Assembly (NCBI GenBank): GCA_963820955.1
Contig: CAWGCA010000047.1
Coordinates: 62,001-126,000, forward strand
Reading direction: 5' to 3'
From: CAWGCA01 sp963820955
Lineage (GTDB): Bacteria; Pseudomonadota; Gammaproteobacteria; Chromatiales; Chromatiaceae
DNA length: 64,000 nucleotides
Shown: piece after piece, positions 48,201 through 57,700 of the stretch
Layout: each line of letters begins with the position of its first letter
How positions within the stretch are numbered: the first letter of the stretch is position 1
Position numbers and translations under genes: made by a program
Notes under the pieces: model-generated
What the model saw: only the letters and a program-made list of their open reading frames with translations
Told to the model about the DNA's origin: nothing
Database searches by the model: none

Positions 48201-48830
48201 CTACAAGGGATTTTGGTCGTTCACGGCACCTTTTAGCCAGTGGCTGGTGGTATCCAGTCCATCCTGCGCCAACAGGTTCTGCACCCAGTTTGGCAGCCAG
48301 TCAAATGCAGTCAGGCGTGCGCCATAGTAGACCCGGCTCCAGCCGGGCCTGGTGGGATGGGGTTGCAGATGCCAGTAGCCGTCTACACTGTCCAGATCAT
48401 TTTTATGTTCCGGATCCAGCGTCCAGCGCAGATAACTCTTTGCCGGCCAGTATTCGTGCACCAGGCGGTAGTTCAGACTCACCCAGAAGCGGGCCAGTTC
48501 GTAGTCCACCCAGATCAGTTGATGGTCATCAAGCACATCCTGTTTCACCAGCCGGGAGGATTCCATTGACTCCACCCGATCGGAGTATCGCTGGAACGCC
48601 AGGATCACCGCCCACAATCGGTCGGGTTCTATCTCCAGGTCCATTACCAGCCAGGCCTCACCCCTGTTGTCGTCCTGTTGCAGCCCTTTGACCATCCCCG
48701 TCCGCTCTAAAGTACTGTTCTGCTCATCGCTCAATTCGACCGGGAGAGGTTCCGGCGGGAAGGCGTACTGGTAGGCCGGGGTAGGCCAGGGGATCAGCAG
48801 AAAAGCGCAAAGCAACAGGCGAATGACCAT
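48201..48830 (-). CDS. Exported SRPBCC/START-like protein
   Basis: Encodes 209 residues with a signal peptide (MVIRLLLCAFLLIPWPTPAYQ). The body has the START/polyketide-cyclase pattern: an LEIEPDRLWAVILAFQRYSDRV stretch, alternating beta strands and a long C-terminal helix. Such folds bind hydrophobic ligands. It overlaps cysK by 1 bp, so it is translationally linked to it. The ligand is unknown. Confidence 0.75.
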   Translation of the reverse strand: MVIRLLLCAFLLIPWPTPAYQYAFPPEPLPVELSDEQNSTLERTGMVKGLQQDDNRGEAWLVMDLEIEPDRLWAVILAFQRYSDRVESMESSRLVKQDVLDDHQLIWVDYELARFWVSLNYRLVHEYWPAKSYLRWTLDPEHKNDLDSVDGYWHLQPHPTRPGWSRVYYGARLTAFDWLPNWVQNLLAQDGLDTTSHWLKGAVNDQNPL

Positions 48831-49747
48831 CAGTCCTTTGTCCAGAGCTTGGTGCTGAGATAACGTTCGCCGGTGTCCGGGAGGATTGCCAGCAGCACCT
48901 TGCCCCGAAAGGCCTCTTGTTGGCCGATCTTGATCATGCCAGCCACGGCTGCACCGGAGGAAATACCACTGAAAATCCCCTCTTTCCGGGCCAGAAAGCG
49001 GGCCGTACTGTAGGCCTCTTCAGTGGTGATCGATACCACCTGATTGTAGATGCTGGTATCCAGTATTTTCGGGATAAAACCGGGTGCGGTACCCATAATC
49101 TTGTGTTTGCGGGCGATGCCCTGGGACAGGATGGGTGAGTCGGCGGGTTCCGTGGCGATAATCGTGAGTTCTGGATTCCGTTGTCGCAGGTTTTTTCCCA
49201 GCCCTGAGATGGTGCCCCCTGTTCCTGTGGTGCAGATGATCGCATCGAGGTCCATCCCAAAATCCGCCCAAATCTCATCCGCAGTGGTTTTGTGCGCTTC
49301 GGGGTTAGCCGGATTGAAATGCTGACCGACAAAGAACCAGCCTTTCTCTTCCGCCAGTCGGCGTGCCTCGTCGATTGCACCCTTGGTGCCCTTTGCCGCC
49401 GGGGTCAGAATCAGTTTTGCGCCGAACGCCGCCATAATGGCCATACGCTCCTTGCTCATATCCTCGGCCATCACCAGCACCGCCGGGTAGCCTTTTTCCG
49501 CCGCTACCATCGCCAGTCCAATCCCGGTGTTGCCGGAGGTGGGTTCGACGATGGTAGCTCCTGGGCGCAACAGGCCCAGCCGTTCCGCCTCCTGGATCAT
49601 ATTCAGGGCGGGCCTGTCCTTGACCGAACCGGCCGGGTTAAAACTCTCCAGTTTAACCCAGAGTTCCCGGGCCAGCATGTCGCCCACCTTGTTCAGGCGG
49701 ACGACCGGTGTGTTGCCGATGGTCTGGAGAATGCTGTCGTATTTCAT
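48830..49747 (-). CDS. cysK: Cysteine synthase A (O-acetylserine sulfhydrylase)
   Basis: Encodes 305 residues. PLP Lys43 lies in SVKDRPALNM, with the NTG motif PTSGNTGIGLA, the TTGTGGTISG phosphate loop and a GISSGAAVAG segment. It makes cysteine from O-acetylserine and sulfide. It overlaps the SRPBCC gene by 1 bp and starts 102 bp after trpD. Its location within a tryptophan cluster is unusual but the direction is the same. Confidence 0.93.
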   Translation of the reverse strand: MKYDSILQTIGNTPVVRLNKVGDMLARELWVKLESFNPAGSVKDRPALNMIQEAERLGLLRPGATIVEPTSGNTGIGLAMVAAEKGYPAVLVMAEDMSKERMAIMAAFGAKLILTPAAKGTKGAIDEARRLAEEKGWFFVGQHFNPANPEAHKTTADEIWADFGMDLDAIICTTGTGGTISGLGKNLRQRNPELTIIATEPADSPILSQGIARKHKIMGTAPGFIPKILDTSIYNQVVSITTEEAYSTARFLARKEGIFSGISSGAAVAGMIKIGQQEAFRGKVLLAILPDTGERYLSTKLWTKD

Positions 49748-49849
49748 CTACGCTTGCCCGGGGGGTGTTACGGCGAATCAGTCACCGAGAGTCGGCGCCT
49801 GGCCTTGGTGGCCGGTCGATCCCGGCCAAGGTGGGGGTGCGGAAAAATC

Positions 49850-50872
49850 TCAATCGAATCCCTGGCTGAGAATAACCAGTCGGTCAAGCCGATTGCGGGC
49901 CTCGCCGCTGGCAATGGCCTCGCTGGCTTTGCTAACCCCCTCCTTCAGACTGTCCACCAGCCCGGATGTGTAGATCGCGGCTCCCGCATTGAGGACCACG
50001 ATGTCACGCGCCGGGCCGGGATTGTCCTCCAGTACCGATCGAATGATGGTCAGGCTTTCTGCGGCGTCCCTTGCCTTTATCCTGTCAATTGAGTTTCGCT
50101 GGATAGAAAACTCCTCGGGCTGGATACTGTAACGGCGCACCCGGCCCTCCTTGAGTTCGGCTACTTCGGTCTTGTCCCCGATACTGATTTCGTCCAGCCC
50201 GTCCCGCGAATGGACCACCATAACGTGTCGGCTGCCGAGTCTCTGCAATACGCTGGCGAGGGTATCGAGCAGTTCGTCGCTGAATACACCGAGCAGCTGA
50301 TTGGGAACGCCGGCCGGATTGGTCAGCGGGCCGAGGACGTTGAAAATAGTTCGTACACCCATCTCCCGGCGCGGCCCGATGGCATGTTTCATGGCGCTGT
50401 GGTGGGCAGGCGCGAACATGAAACCGACACCCACGTCGCGGACACACTGCTCCACCTGCGCGGGGTTCAGGTCCAGGCGGATACCGGCGGCCTCCAGCAC
50501 GTCGGCGCTGCCGGATTTACTCGATACCGACCGGTTGCCATGTTTCGCAACGTGGCAGCCCGCGGCGGCGGCTACGAACATGCTCGCGGTGGAGATGTTG
50601 AAGGTGCCAGAGGCGTCCCCGCCGGTACCGACGATATCCACCGCGTGGACGAGACCGCCAATGTTGACGCCACTGGCCAGTTCGCGCATCACAGCGGCGG
50701 CGGCGGCGATCTCGGTCACAGTTTCGCCCTTCATCCGCAGCCCGATCAGAAAACCTCCAATCTGGGCCGGTGTGGCGCCCCCGGTCATGATGGCACGCAT
50801 TACATCTGTCATCTGATCGGTTGTCAGGTCGTGGTGGCCAAGCACCTGATTTATTGCTTGTGGCATATCCAT
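49850..50872 (-). CDS. trpD: Anthranilate phosphoribosyltransferase
   Basis: Encodes 340 residues. Visible are the glycine loop VGTGGDASGTFNIST, KHGNRSVSSKSGSADVLEA and the NVLGPLTNP motif. It joins anthranilate to PRPP. It begins 2 bp after the trpG stop, a tight operon pair. Confidence 0.96.
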   Translation of the reverse strand: MDMPQAINQVLGHHDLTTDQMTDVMRAIMTGGATPAQIGGFLIGLRMKGETVTEIAAAAAVMRELASGVNIGGLVHAVDIVGTGGDASGTFNISTASMFVAAAAGCHVAKHGNRSVSSKSGSADVLEAAGIRLDLNPAQVEQCVRDVGVGFMFAPAHHSAMKHAIGPRREMGVRTIFNVLGPLTNPAGVPNQLLGVFSDELLDTLASVLQRLGSRHVMVVHSRDGLDEISIGDKTEVAELKEGRVRRYSIQPEEFSIQRNSIDRIKARDAAESLTIIRSVLEDNPGPARDIVVLNAGAAIYTSGLVDSLKEGVSKASEAIASGEARNRLDRLVILSQGFD

Positions 50873-50874
50873 AA

Positions 50875-51459
50875 TTAGGTGTCTCTGCTAATGAAATTCT
50901 TCAATAAGTCGTGGCCATGTTCGGTCAGAATCGACTCAGGATGGAATTGTACGCCCTCAACATCCAGGCTCGTGTGGCGCACGCCCATGATCTCATCCAC
51001 CGAGCCATCGGGTTTGCAGGTCCAGGCGGTGACCTCCAGGCATGCCGGCAGAGATTTCCGTTCGATCACGAGCGAGTGGTAGCGAGTCGCCAGATAGGGG
51101 TTGGTCAGGCCGCGGAAGACACTCTGATCGTTATGAAAAATAGAGGAAGTCTTGCCGTGCATCACCTGCCGCGCATGCACGATACGGCCGCCGAAGGCCT
51201 CGCCAATGGATTGATGTCCCAGGCACACGCCGAGGATTGGGATGCGCCCCGCGAAGTGGGTTATGGCCGGAACCGAAATTCCTGCCTCTTTCGGAGTGCA
51301 GGGCCCAGGGGAGATGACGATCTGACTCGGTGCCATCGCCTCGATCTGGCCGATATCGATTTCGTCATTGCGAACGACATGTACTTCCGCTCCTAGCTCA
51401 CCAAAATACTGCACCAGGTTATAGGTGAAGGAGTCATAGTTATCGATCATCAGCAGCAT
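50875..51459 (-). CDS. trpG: Anthranilate synthase component II / aminodeoxychorismate synthase glutaminase
   Basis: Encodes 194 residues. It is a class I glutamine amidotransferase with GVCLGHQSIGE (catalytic Cys), the HPES motif near the end and SPGPCTP. It supplies ammonia to anthranilate synthase, or to PabB if shared. The catalytic partner trpE is not in the window. It directly precedes trpD. Confidence 0.94.
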   Translation of the reverse strand: MLLMIDNYDSFTYNLVQYFGELGAEVHVVRNDEIDIGQIEAMAPSQIVISPGPCTPKEAGISVPAITHFAGRIPILGVCLGHQSIGEAFGGRIVHARQVMHGKTSSIFHNDQSVFRGLTNPYLATRYHSLVIERKSLPACLEVTAWTCKPDGSVDEIMGVRHTSLDVEGVQFHPESILTEHGHDLLKNFISRDT

Positions 51460-51668
51460 AGGGCCATTGTCCTGTTGTCCTGCAGGGGTCTTGCGGATTC
51501 TCGAGCGTCAATGCCGGTTTGGGTATCGATGGCTGGTATAGCCATCCGCGCCGATCGGATTGGGACTGGAGACCTAAAACACCTAATTCTGGCTTAATTT
51601 GGTCTCAACATAAACCCGATTCCATCAGCTATCCTACTACCAGGGTTTTTTAAGGGAGAACTTCTTGC

Positions 51669-51932
51669 TCAGCGACGCCGGGCATCTGTGTGCCGTTTCC
51701 AGAATACGATCCCCGCGATCAGGGTTGTCAGCAGTAAAGAGCCGATAATCAACATCAACGAAAACATGAAGACAGCGGCCAGCAACAGCAGCATGATCAG
51801 CAGGGCGATGACAACGCCAACCCAGGATTGCGGCTGCCACTGGACTTGGTAACTGCGTTGGATGCGGTTGGCTGGTGTGAGCGATGCGTTGGGACTCGTT
51901 GAGTCTCTCGAATCGCGATCAGTCGGCTGCAT
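51669..51932 (-). CDS. Small membrane protein of unknown function
   Basis: Encodes 87 residues. Residues 1-35 are polar. About 36-80 hold one long or two short hydrophobic segments, and the end is basic (KRHTDARRR). It overlaps the upstream SelU-like gene by 14 bp, suggesting translational coupling. No family is recognised. Confidence 0.6.
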   Translation of the reverse strand: MQPTDRDSRDSTSPNASLTPANRIQRSYQVQWQPQSWVGVVIALLIMLLLLAAVFMFSLMLIIGSLLLTTLIAGIVFWKRHTDARRR

Positions 51933-52650
51933 GCTCTGTCAGCTCCAGTTTATGGAGGATCGCAGCGGCCACCTGCAGAGGTGAAAGCCCATTGACATCC
52001 AGGGTGAATAGACAACGGCCTTCGGCCGCCTCCATCTGGTGGTCATAGGCGGCATCGTAGTAGGGGAGCAGCAGGCACACCGCGTCTTGATAACGCTGCT
52101 GGCGGATCGCCTTGCGCACTCGTGCCAGAGACTCGGGTGGAAAACGCCCCCGCAGACGCTTGGTTGCGGCAAGCAGCCGTTGCTGACCCAGGCCGGCGTA
52201 GATCGCTGCAATCGACTCGGCGCGATGAGATTCGGTCGCAACCAGCTTAATCCAGTCGGTCCGGTGGATTTGTTGCGCCAGTTCCAGGGGAATTGCCAGG
52301 CTACCCAGATAGCCCCCCGCAAACTCGACGAACAATGGCGCGGCCTGATCGAATGCCTCCCAGTGTACATGCAGTCGTTGCAGGAACTCAGTGTGTGATG
52401 GTTGTCTTTGCATTCCGACAGCCCCAAACGCTGAACCGCGATGGCGGGCGAGTCGCTCCAGGTCGAGGGTCTGGCAGCCAAGTGTGGCCAGCGCGTTCAG
52501 TACCGATGTTTTGCCGCAGCCGGTGCGCCCGCGTAAAACGCAAAGCTGAAACGCCTGCAACGCGGAGCGGGAAAAGTCGAAACGCGTGGGCCCGGTAGGG
52601 GCGGCACGCGTTTCTGTAGAGTTATTTGCGCGTCCGGTCAAGACATTCAC
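51919..52650 (-). CDS. SelU/MnmH-type P-loop domain lacking the rhodanese half
   Basis: Encodes 243 residues from GTG 52650. Walker A RTGCGKTS is followed by LDLERLARHRGSAFG, which are hallmarks of the C-terminal half of tRNA 2-selenouridine/geranyl-2-thiouridine synthase. The complete enzyme (about 360-370 residues) has an N-terminal rhodanese domain with catalytic Cys, which is absent here and not found adjacent. It is either a split enzyme, a truncated derivative or a repurposed P-loop protein. The remaining half is conserved and shows no stop codons. Confidence 0.75.
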   Translation of the reverse strand: MNVLTGRANNSTETRAAPTGPTRFDFSRSALQAFQLCVLRGRTGCGKTSVLNALATLGCQTLDLERLARHRGSAFGAVGMQRQPSHTEFLQRLHVHWEAFDQAAPLFVEFAGGYLGSLAIPLELAQQIHRTDWIKLVATESHRAESIAAIYAGLGQQRLLAATKRLRGRFPPESLARVRKAIRQQRYQDAVCLLLPYYDAAYDHQMEAAEGRCLFTLDVNGLSPLQVAAAILHKLELTEHAAD

Positions 52651-52902
52651 CGAAGAGAATCCACTCCCGGATCCGAAGATACACCGCGGTCACGGTACCG
52701 AAAGACCTGTCCAGACACGACTGACTCGGAGTTCTTGGTTTCCCTAAGACTTGGTTAAAGAGCAAGAGTGCTGAGCACATATCCGAGATTCTGAAAGCAT
52801 AGCTGCGAGTTTGGGATCTGGCAATAAGTTGTTGCGGCGCGCGCCATCCTGCCGGCCATGATGGGCCCTGATCAATATTGAGCATCACGGGATTGTGGAT
52901 AA

Positions 52903-54777
52903 TCAGGATTTCCTGGGTTTGATCTCCTCCAGCGTATCGAACTTCAGACCGCTGTTGCCCTCGCCCCGGCCGCTGCGTTTGGATCGCGCATACCAGACGA
53001 AGGTAGTGCCATCGTACCAGCGGGTACGGCGGTAGCCGGCATCGACGCGTATGCCGGCGCGTGGCACCTCTTCCTCGTGGATGAAATAGGGGGTGTCCTG
53101 CTGGTCATCTGGGAGCAGTCCAGGCCGGAGGATGCGCGTCAGCGGGCGCACAGGGCGCACGGTTCCCTGCAGGAAGCGCGGCATCGAGGCGCGTTGCAGG
53201 CGGATTTCCCGATTCTCCCCGGGTTTGTGGACCGGCAGGAACGGAATCCAGTTTTCCGGCACGCTGTTGGCTAACTGATAGCGCAGTTCGGCGCCCTCCA
53301 GCAGATCATCGGCAACAATCGGTGGCTCCGCGCGCTGCAGCGCCGCTGCAAAGCGACGGGCGTTGTCATGGCCGTCGTGGCTGCGTCCTAATCCATCGGG
53401 GACACGGACCTCGATAGCCCATACAGTGTTCGCCATTTCATCCCGCAGCAGGCGGATTGACTCCTGGGGCTCGGCATCGGCAATCATTGGTCCTGCGGGT
53501 GGGATCAAGAGGTGGGCGCCAAGTGAACCGGCAGCGGCATTGGACTGGGCGCCGAGACTGAACATCTCCCAACGGGTCCAGTCGCTGGCAGCATTTCGGG
53601 TCGCAGACTCTACCAGCGTGCGCTGACCGAAGACATCCTCCACCACTATGCCCTCGATCTCCGCCAGGGTGCCGACCTGCTGCGGGCAGGGGATTACGAA
53701 CCAGTTGTTGCCGTAAACCAGGGCGAACTCGGTCACCAGGATGCGGGCCAGGTCGGTGGAGTCGGCGCGCAGGTTACCAAGGTCAACCGCGCCGTCTTCG
53801 AACTCCCAGTAACGCGCTTGCGGCTGGCCGGGAAATTCCGCGGGTGTGGGGATGACCGTCAGTACCCGCTCACTGATCTGGTCCGGGTCCGAGGGTGACT
53901 CGCTATCTATGACCTCCTGGCCAAGATCGAAACTGTGCCAGTCGATCTGACCACCGTGGTACTCCTCGGCGCTGAGCTCCAGGCGTCCGCCGCCCGGGCG
54001 CGGTACGCGTGTCGCCGCGCGGTATTCGAGCTGCGCGTCCTGCCAGCTGCGGGAGTCAGCGGCCGAGGGAAGGCTCCAGTTGGCCTCTCGGAAATCCTTC
54101 AGCGCAAGCAGTGCCTCGATCAGCAGCGCACGATGGGCGTTGTCAATACCGTTTCGAAGGCTCGCCGGCAGGTTCGACCAGACAATAGAGCCGGTTGGCA
54201 GGGCATCCAGCAGCGCCAGGCCGTCAACCAGTCTGCCATCCGCGGCGCTGAGGTGCTGACGTTGTCGCGGGTTGGCGTCAAGCCGTGCGTGGGCCACCAC
54301 GTCAGACGGGGTGGCTCCACTTGCCTCCGGTGCACGAATTGGGAAACGCTGGAGAAAGAGGTCGCGCCATGCCTCCGGATCATAGGCCGGTGTCCCACCC
54401 CCGTCGTTAAACGCACGGCCAAAGTGATTAAGTATGCGCAGCCACTGGCGGCCCAGCTGTAGGCGGCAACTCAAGTCATCCGGTCCTGGCTCGTGTTCGA
54501 TGCGTGTCTCCAGCGGCAGGCTATCCTGGTAGGGTGTGAATGGACCCTGGGCACCACGCAGCCCATCGATTTTGGCACTGCGCACAGCCAGCCGGGCAAA
54601 GATCGCCGAGCCGGTATCCTCGCCATGAAACTCGCCGAACTGCCACTGCCGAGCCAGCATCCAGAGGCCGTCATAGACCTCGGCACGCAGCACCCGTGAG
54701 AAATCGGGCTGACGTGCGCGCGGCTCGAGCCGATTCCAGACACGCAGTGGTTCACAGCCGGGGGTGTAGTATCCCAT
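52903..54777 (-). CDS. Large conserved uncharacterised protein (last gene of a giant-protein cassette)
   Basis: Encodes 624 residues with GGAGG seven bases before ATG. There is no leader, membrane segment or catalytic signature. Notable stretches are an aromatic N-terminal DGLWMLARQWQFGEFHGED, a middle segment RYWEFEDGAVDLGN then VYGNNWFVIP, and RLLRDEMANTVWAIE. The composition is acidic and Trp-rich in short motifs, consistent with a folded soluble protein. I do not recognise a characterised family. It starts 12 bp after the 2192-residue gene, in the same direction. Confidence 0.8.
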   Translation of the reverse strand: MGYYTPGCEPLRVWNRLEPRARQPDFSRVLRAEVYDGLWMLARQWQFGEFHGEDTGSAIFARLAVRSAKIDGLRGAQGPFTPYQDSLPLETRIEHEPGPDDLSCRLQLGRQWLRILNHFGRAFNDGGGTPAYDPEAWRDLFLQRFPIRAPEASGATPSDVVAHARLDANPRQRQHLSAADGRLVDGLALLDALPTGSIVWSNLPASLRNGIDNAHRALLIEALLALKDFREANWSLPSAADSRSWQDAQLEYRAATRVPRPGGGRLELSAEEYHGGQIDWHSFDLGQEVIDSESPSDPDQISERVLTVIPTPAEFPGQPQARYWEFEDGAVDLGNLRADSTDLARILVTEFALVYGNNWFVIPCPQQVGTLAEIEGIVVEDVFGQRTLVESATRNAASDWTRWEMFSLGAQSNAAAGSLGAHLLIPPAGPMIADAEPQESIRLLRDEMANTVWAIEVRVPDGLGRSHDGHDNARRFAAALQRAEPPIVADDLLEGAELRYQLANSVPENWIPFLPVHKPGENREIRLQRASMPRFLQGTVRPVRPLTRILRPGLLPDDQQDTPYFIHEEEVPRAGIRVDAGYRRTRWYDGTTFVWYARSKRSGRGEGNSGLKFDTLEEIKPRKS

Positions 54778-54789
54778 CTTCGCCTCCGT

Positions 54790-57700
54790 TCAGTTGTTGG
54801 CGCCGAAGTCGAGAATGGCACGCGATCCCGACAGATCAGTGGAAGAGTCATCAATTAGATTCGGCACAAGTTCACCCTGCACTGCCGGCAGCAGCTGCGC
54901 ATAGAGTGTGCCATTGAGGTGTTCCGGTTCAACGGCGCGATTGCGTGCGATCTCGAATGTATCGTGCAGCGTATGAACCAGATCGTCCCAGCGCCAGGTA
55001 CCACCCGGACGCGGCGAGACCGCCAGCAGCAGGGCCTGGGGCGGCGTGGCATCGGGCTGATCGTAGAAAAACGAGACACCGGTGGTCTCCTCTCGGCTTG
55101 GAATGGTCTCGGTCCAATGATCGATCAGCAGCGCACGCATGGTCCCCGCGAAGATCTTGTGGACGTCGGGATCGATCACCACCAGCGACAACTTGTCGCT
55201 CTCCGGGGTGTGGTCAGGAGGAAATGCGATACCGAGCCAGTAGTCGTCAGCCACCTCTGGCAGCTGTGCGGGTTTTACCTCGGGTATCGAGGCACCGAAC
55301 GCCTCGCCCAGGCCCCAGACCTGCTGCAGATGCGCGAGATTTTCCCGCACGCTGGCCGCACCCGCAAGGAAACCGTCCATGGCGAAGGGTCCGCCGTGGC
55401 GCAGCAGGGTATCGCCCGAGAGCTGGGTGAACAGCTGCGCGGGATCGCGGGGGGTAAATGCAGGCACCATGACAAACCCCTTGCCAAATTGCGCCTTGGT
55501 TGCCTCGAGGCGGGCATTGATGCCGCTGCCGCCCCCGATGGCGCCAGTGGCGCGCTGCAGGCGCTGGGCACACTGGATAAAGGCGTTCATGATCGAACTG
55601 GCAAGGGTCTCCGCGACTGCCTCACGGCCGCTGAAGTCGAGCGGCGGCAGGGCAAGGCGAATCCCGAACTCACCCGCGCGCAGCAGCAGTCGAGCCAGTT
55701 CGCTGCGCCGCGCGAGCAGGTTGTCGCCATCCGGCAAACGGTCGCGGTGCGCCTCCGTCCAGGTGCGCGGATCGATCGCTTCGGGCGATTCGCTCGGGGC
55801 GGTGTCGCCGTTGAGCACGCGCATCAGTTCAACGGTCAGGGTCTGCAATCTTTGCTGTGATTCGCCGATACGGGCGTCGAGTTCGTCCAGGTCCCAACCG
55901 GGCTGGTCGGCGTTGCCGGCATCGACGCTGCCCTCCTCTAGCGCCAGATCGTCGGCGTGGACCGGCCGCGACCTGCCCAGCAGGGCGGCGGCCTCGCCGA
56001 GCAGGGCGGCGATTTCGTAGATGGTCTTGGCCGAGCTTGGCCAGTGCGGGTCGCGGGCAGCGAAGTGGATGCGCGGCGCGGCGAAGCCGTTATCGATCGC
56101 GCTAGCCAGATCGGCATCGGCCGGCAGCAGCGGTTCGATCAGGCGCGCAGACAGTTCCGCTTCGGCCTCCTCCAGCCCGCCGCCCAGCAGTGCCAGCCAG
56201 TCGATCGGTTGCAGCCCCAGCATGTTGGCGCTGACGACTTGTGCCGTGCTGCCCAGTTCGCCGCACAAGCAGAAGATTCGGTCGGGTTGCCCCAGCAGTT
56301 CGCCGAGCCAGCGGTTGAGGCCAGGTTCCGCATTTGCCCGGGGTGTCATCGGCAGATCGCTCCATGCGGGCGGCAGGGCGGCACGGCGGTTTGCATCGAG
56401 CGTTGCGGCGTCGGGTACACGGTCGGCGGCAATGGTGCGGCCGTCGATGACCGCCAGCGGCATCAGCACGTGGTGGGTGAGGGTAGTGCCGCTGCGGGGG
56501 GTATCGACCACCTGGGGATGCGGTATGGCGCGTCCCTCCGAGAGGGCCGAGAGCACTGCCGCGGCGCGCGGGAAGTTGCCTTGAACAATCTGGAATACCC
56601 CTTCGGCCAGGGCGATATCGGACAGCGCATCCAGGGCGTCGGCCAGGCCGTCGATTGCACTCAACAAACCGTCGCGGCGAGGGGTATCGATCGGCGGCAG
56701 CCCCCAGGGCTGGCCGCTGTAACTGCCGTCATCGCGGAGGATCTCGAACAGGGTACGATCGGTACGTCGATCGAGATCGATATTCTGCTCGACCCAGTCG
56801 TTGACCGTATCGAGCAGGGCGAGGCCGTCACAGACCAGTCGGCGTGCCTGGCTGGTGGATACACTCGCCGGGTCGACCGATGAGGCGCCCGGAAAGGCGC
56901 GGCGGAAGTCGTAGATCAGGTCGTCGAAAGTAACGCCGTAGTGCTGGTAGGCTTGGTGCAGTTCCCGTTCAAAACGGTAACCGAGCAGGGTGCCGAGATC
57001 CTGACCCGACTGCACTCCATCGAGCAGGCCGAGGGCGAGACGCACACGGCGCGAGCTGAGGTTGACCGCCATACGGTTGTCGATATCTGTCTCGTCGGCC
57101 TCGGTCAGGTAGCCACTGCGCAACACAGCGGCGGTTACCGCCTGATTGACTGACGGGCAGTGGATGAAGCCCTGGTTATCGGCATCGGTGTAAATGGGCG
57201 CTTCGCCGTCGATATGCAGTGCCGGCGGCAGTTCCTCTGCCGGATCTCGCTCGCCACCGGGGCGTAGATTTTCGACCCAGCCGTAAGCGCCAAGATAGAG
57301 CCCAGATGTGGCTGCAGGATCCGCCCGGTTCTCCGCCAGGCGTCGATTGGCAAGCCCGAGTTGCCAGGCATCTAGGCGATGGCTGCAGAGGTCAATATGT
57401 TCCCGAAGCAGCAGTTCAAGTCGTGCCTTGGGTATCGTTTTGAGTCTCGCGACATTGGCCGCGTGCTCCTGCAAAGCGATTACCTCCGTGTTGTGGTTGT
57501 GACCTGAATCCTGGGGGAAACCGCTGTAGACCGGATTGTCACCACGCTTTGCCAGGTAATCAGCCATGGTGTGGCTGGATAATCCGCGGGTTAAATACGT
57601 GTAGAGCTCGTCAGGCCCTTCTGGAAATTCTGTGTCATAACGGGCATTCAGCCGAATCAGGTCTTCTAATAGGTAGGTCCATTTGGTCTTGTAGTAAACG

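Noticed and set aside
52622..52888. 88-residue minus-strand frame upstream of the SelU-like gene, examined as the missing rhodanese half or a transposase piece
   Set aside because: No rhodanese or transposase motif and no ribosome site; overlaps the SelU-like start in another frame.
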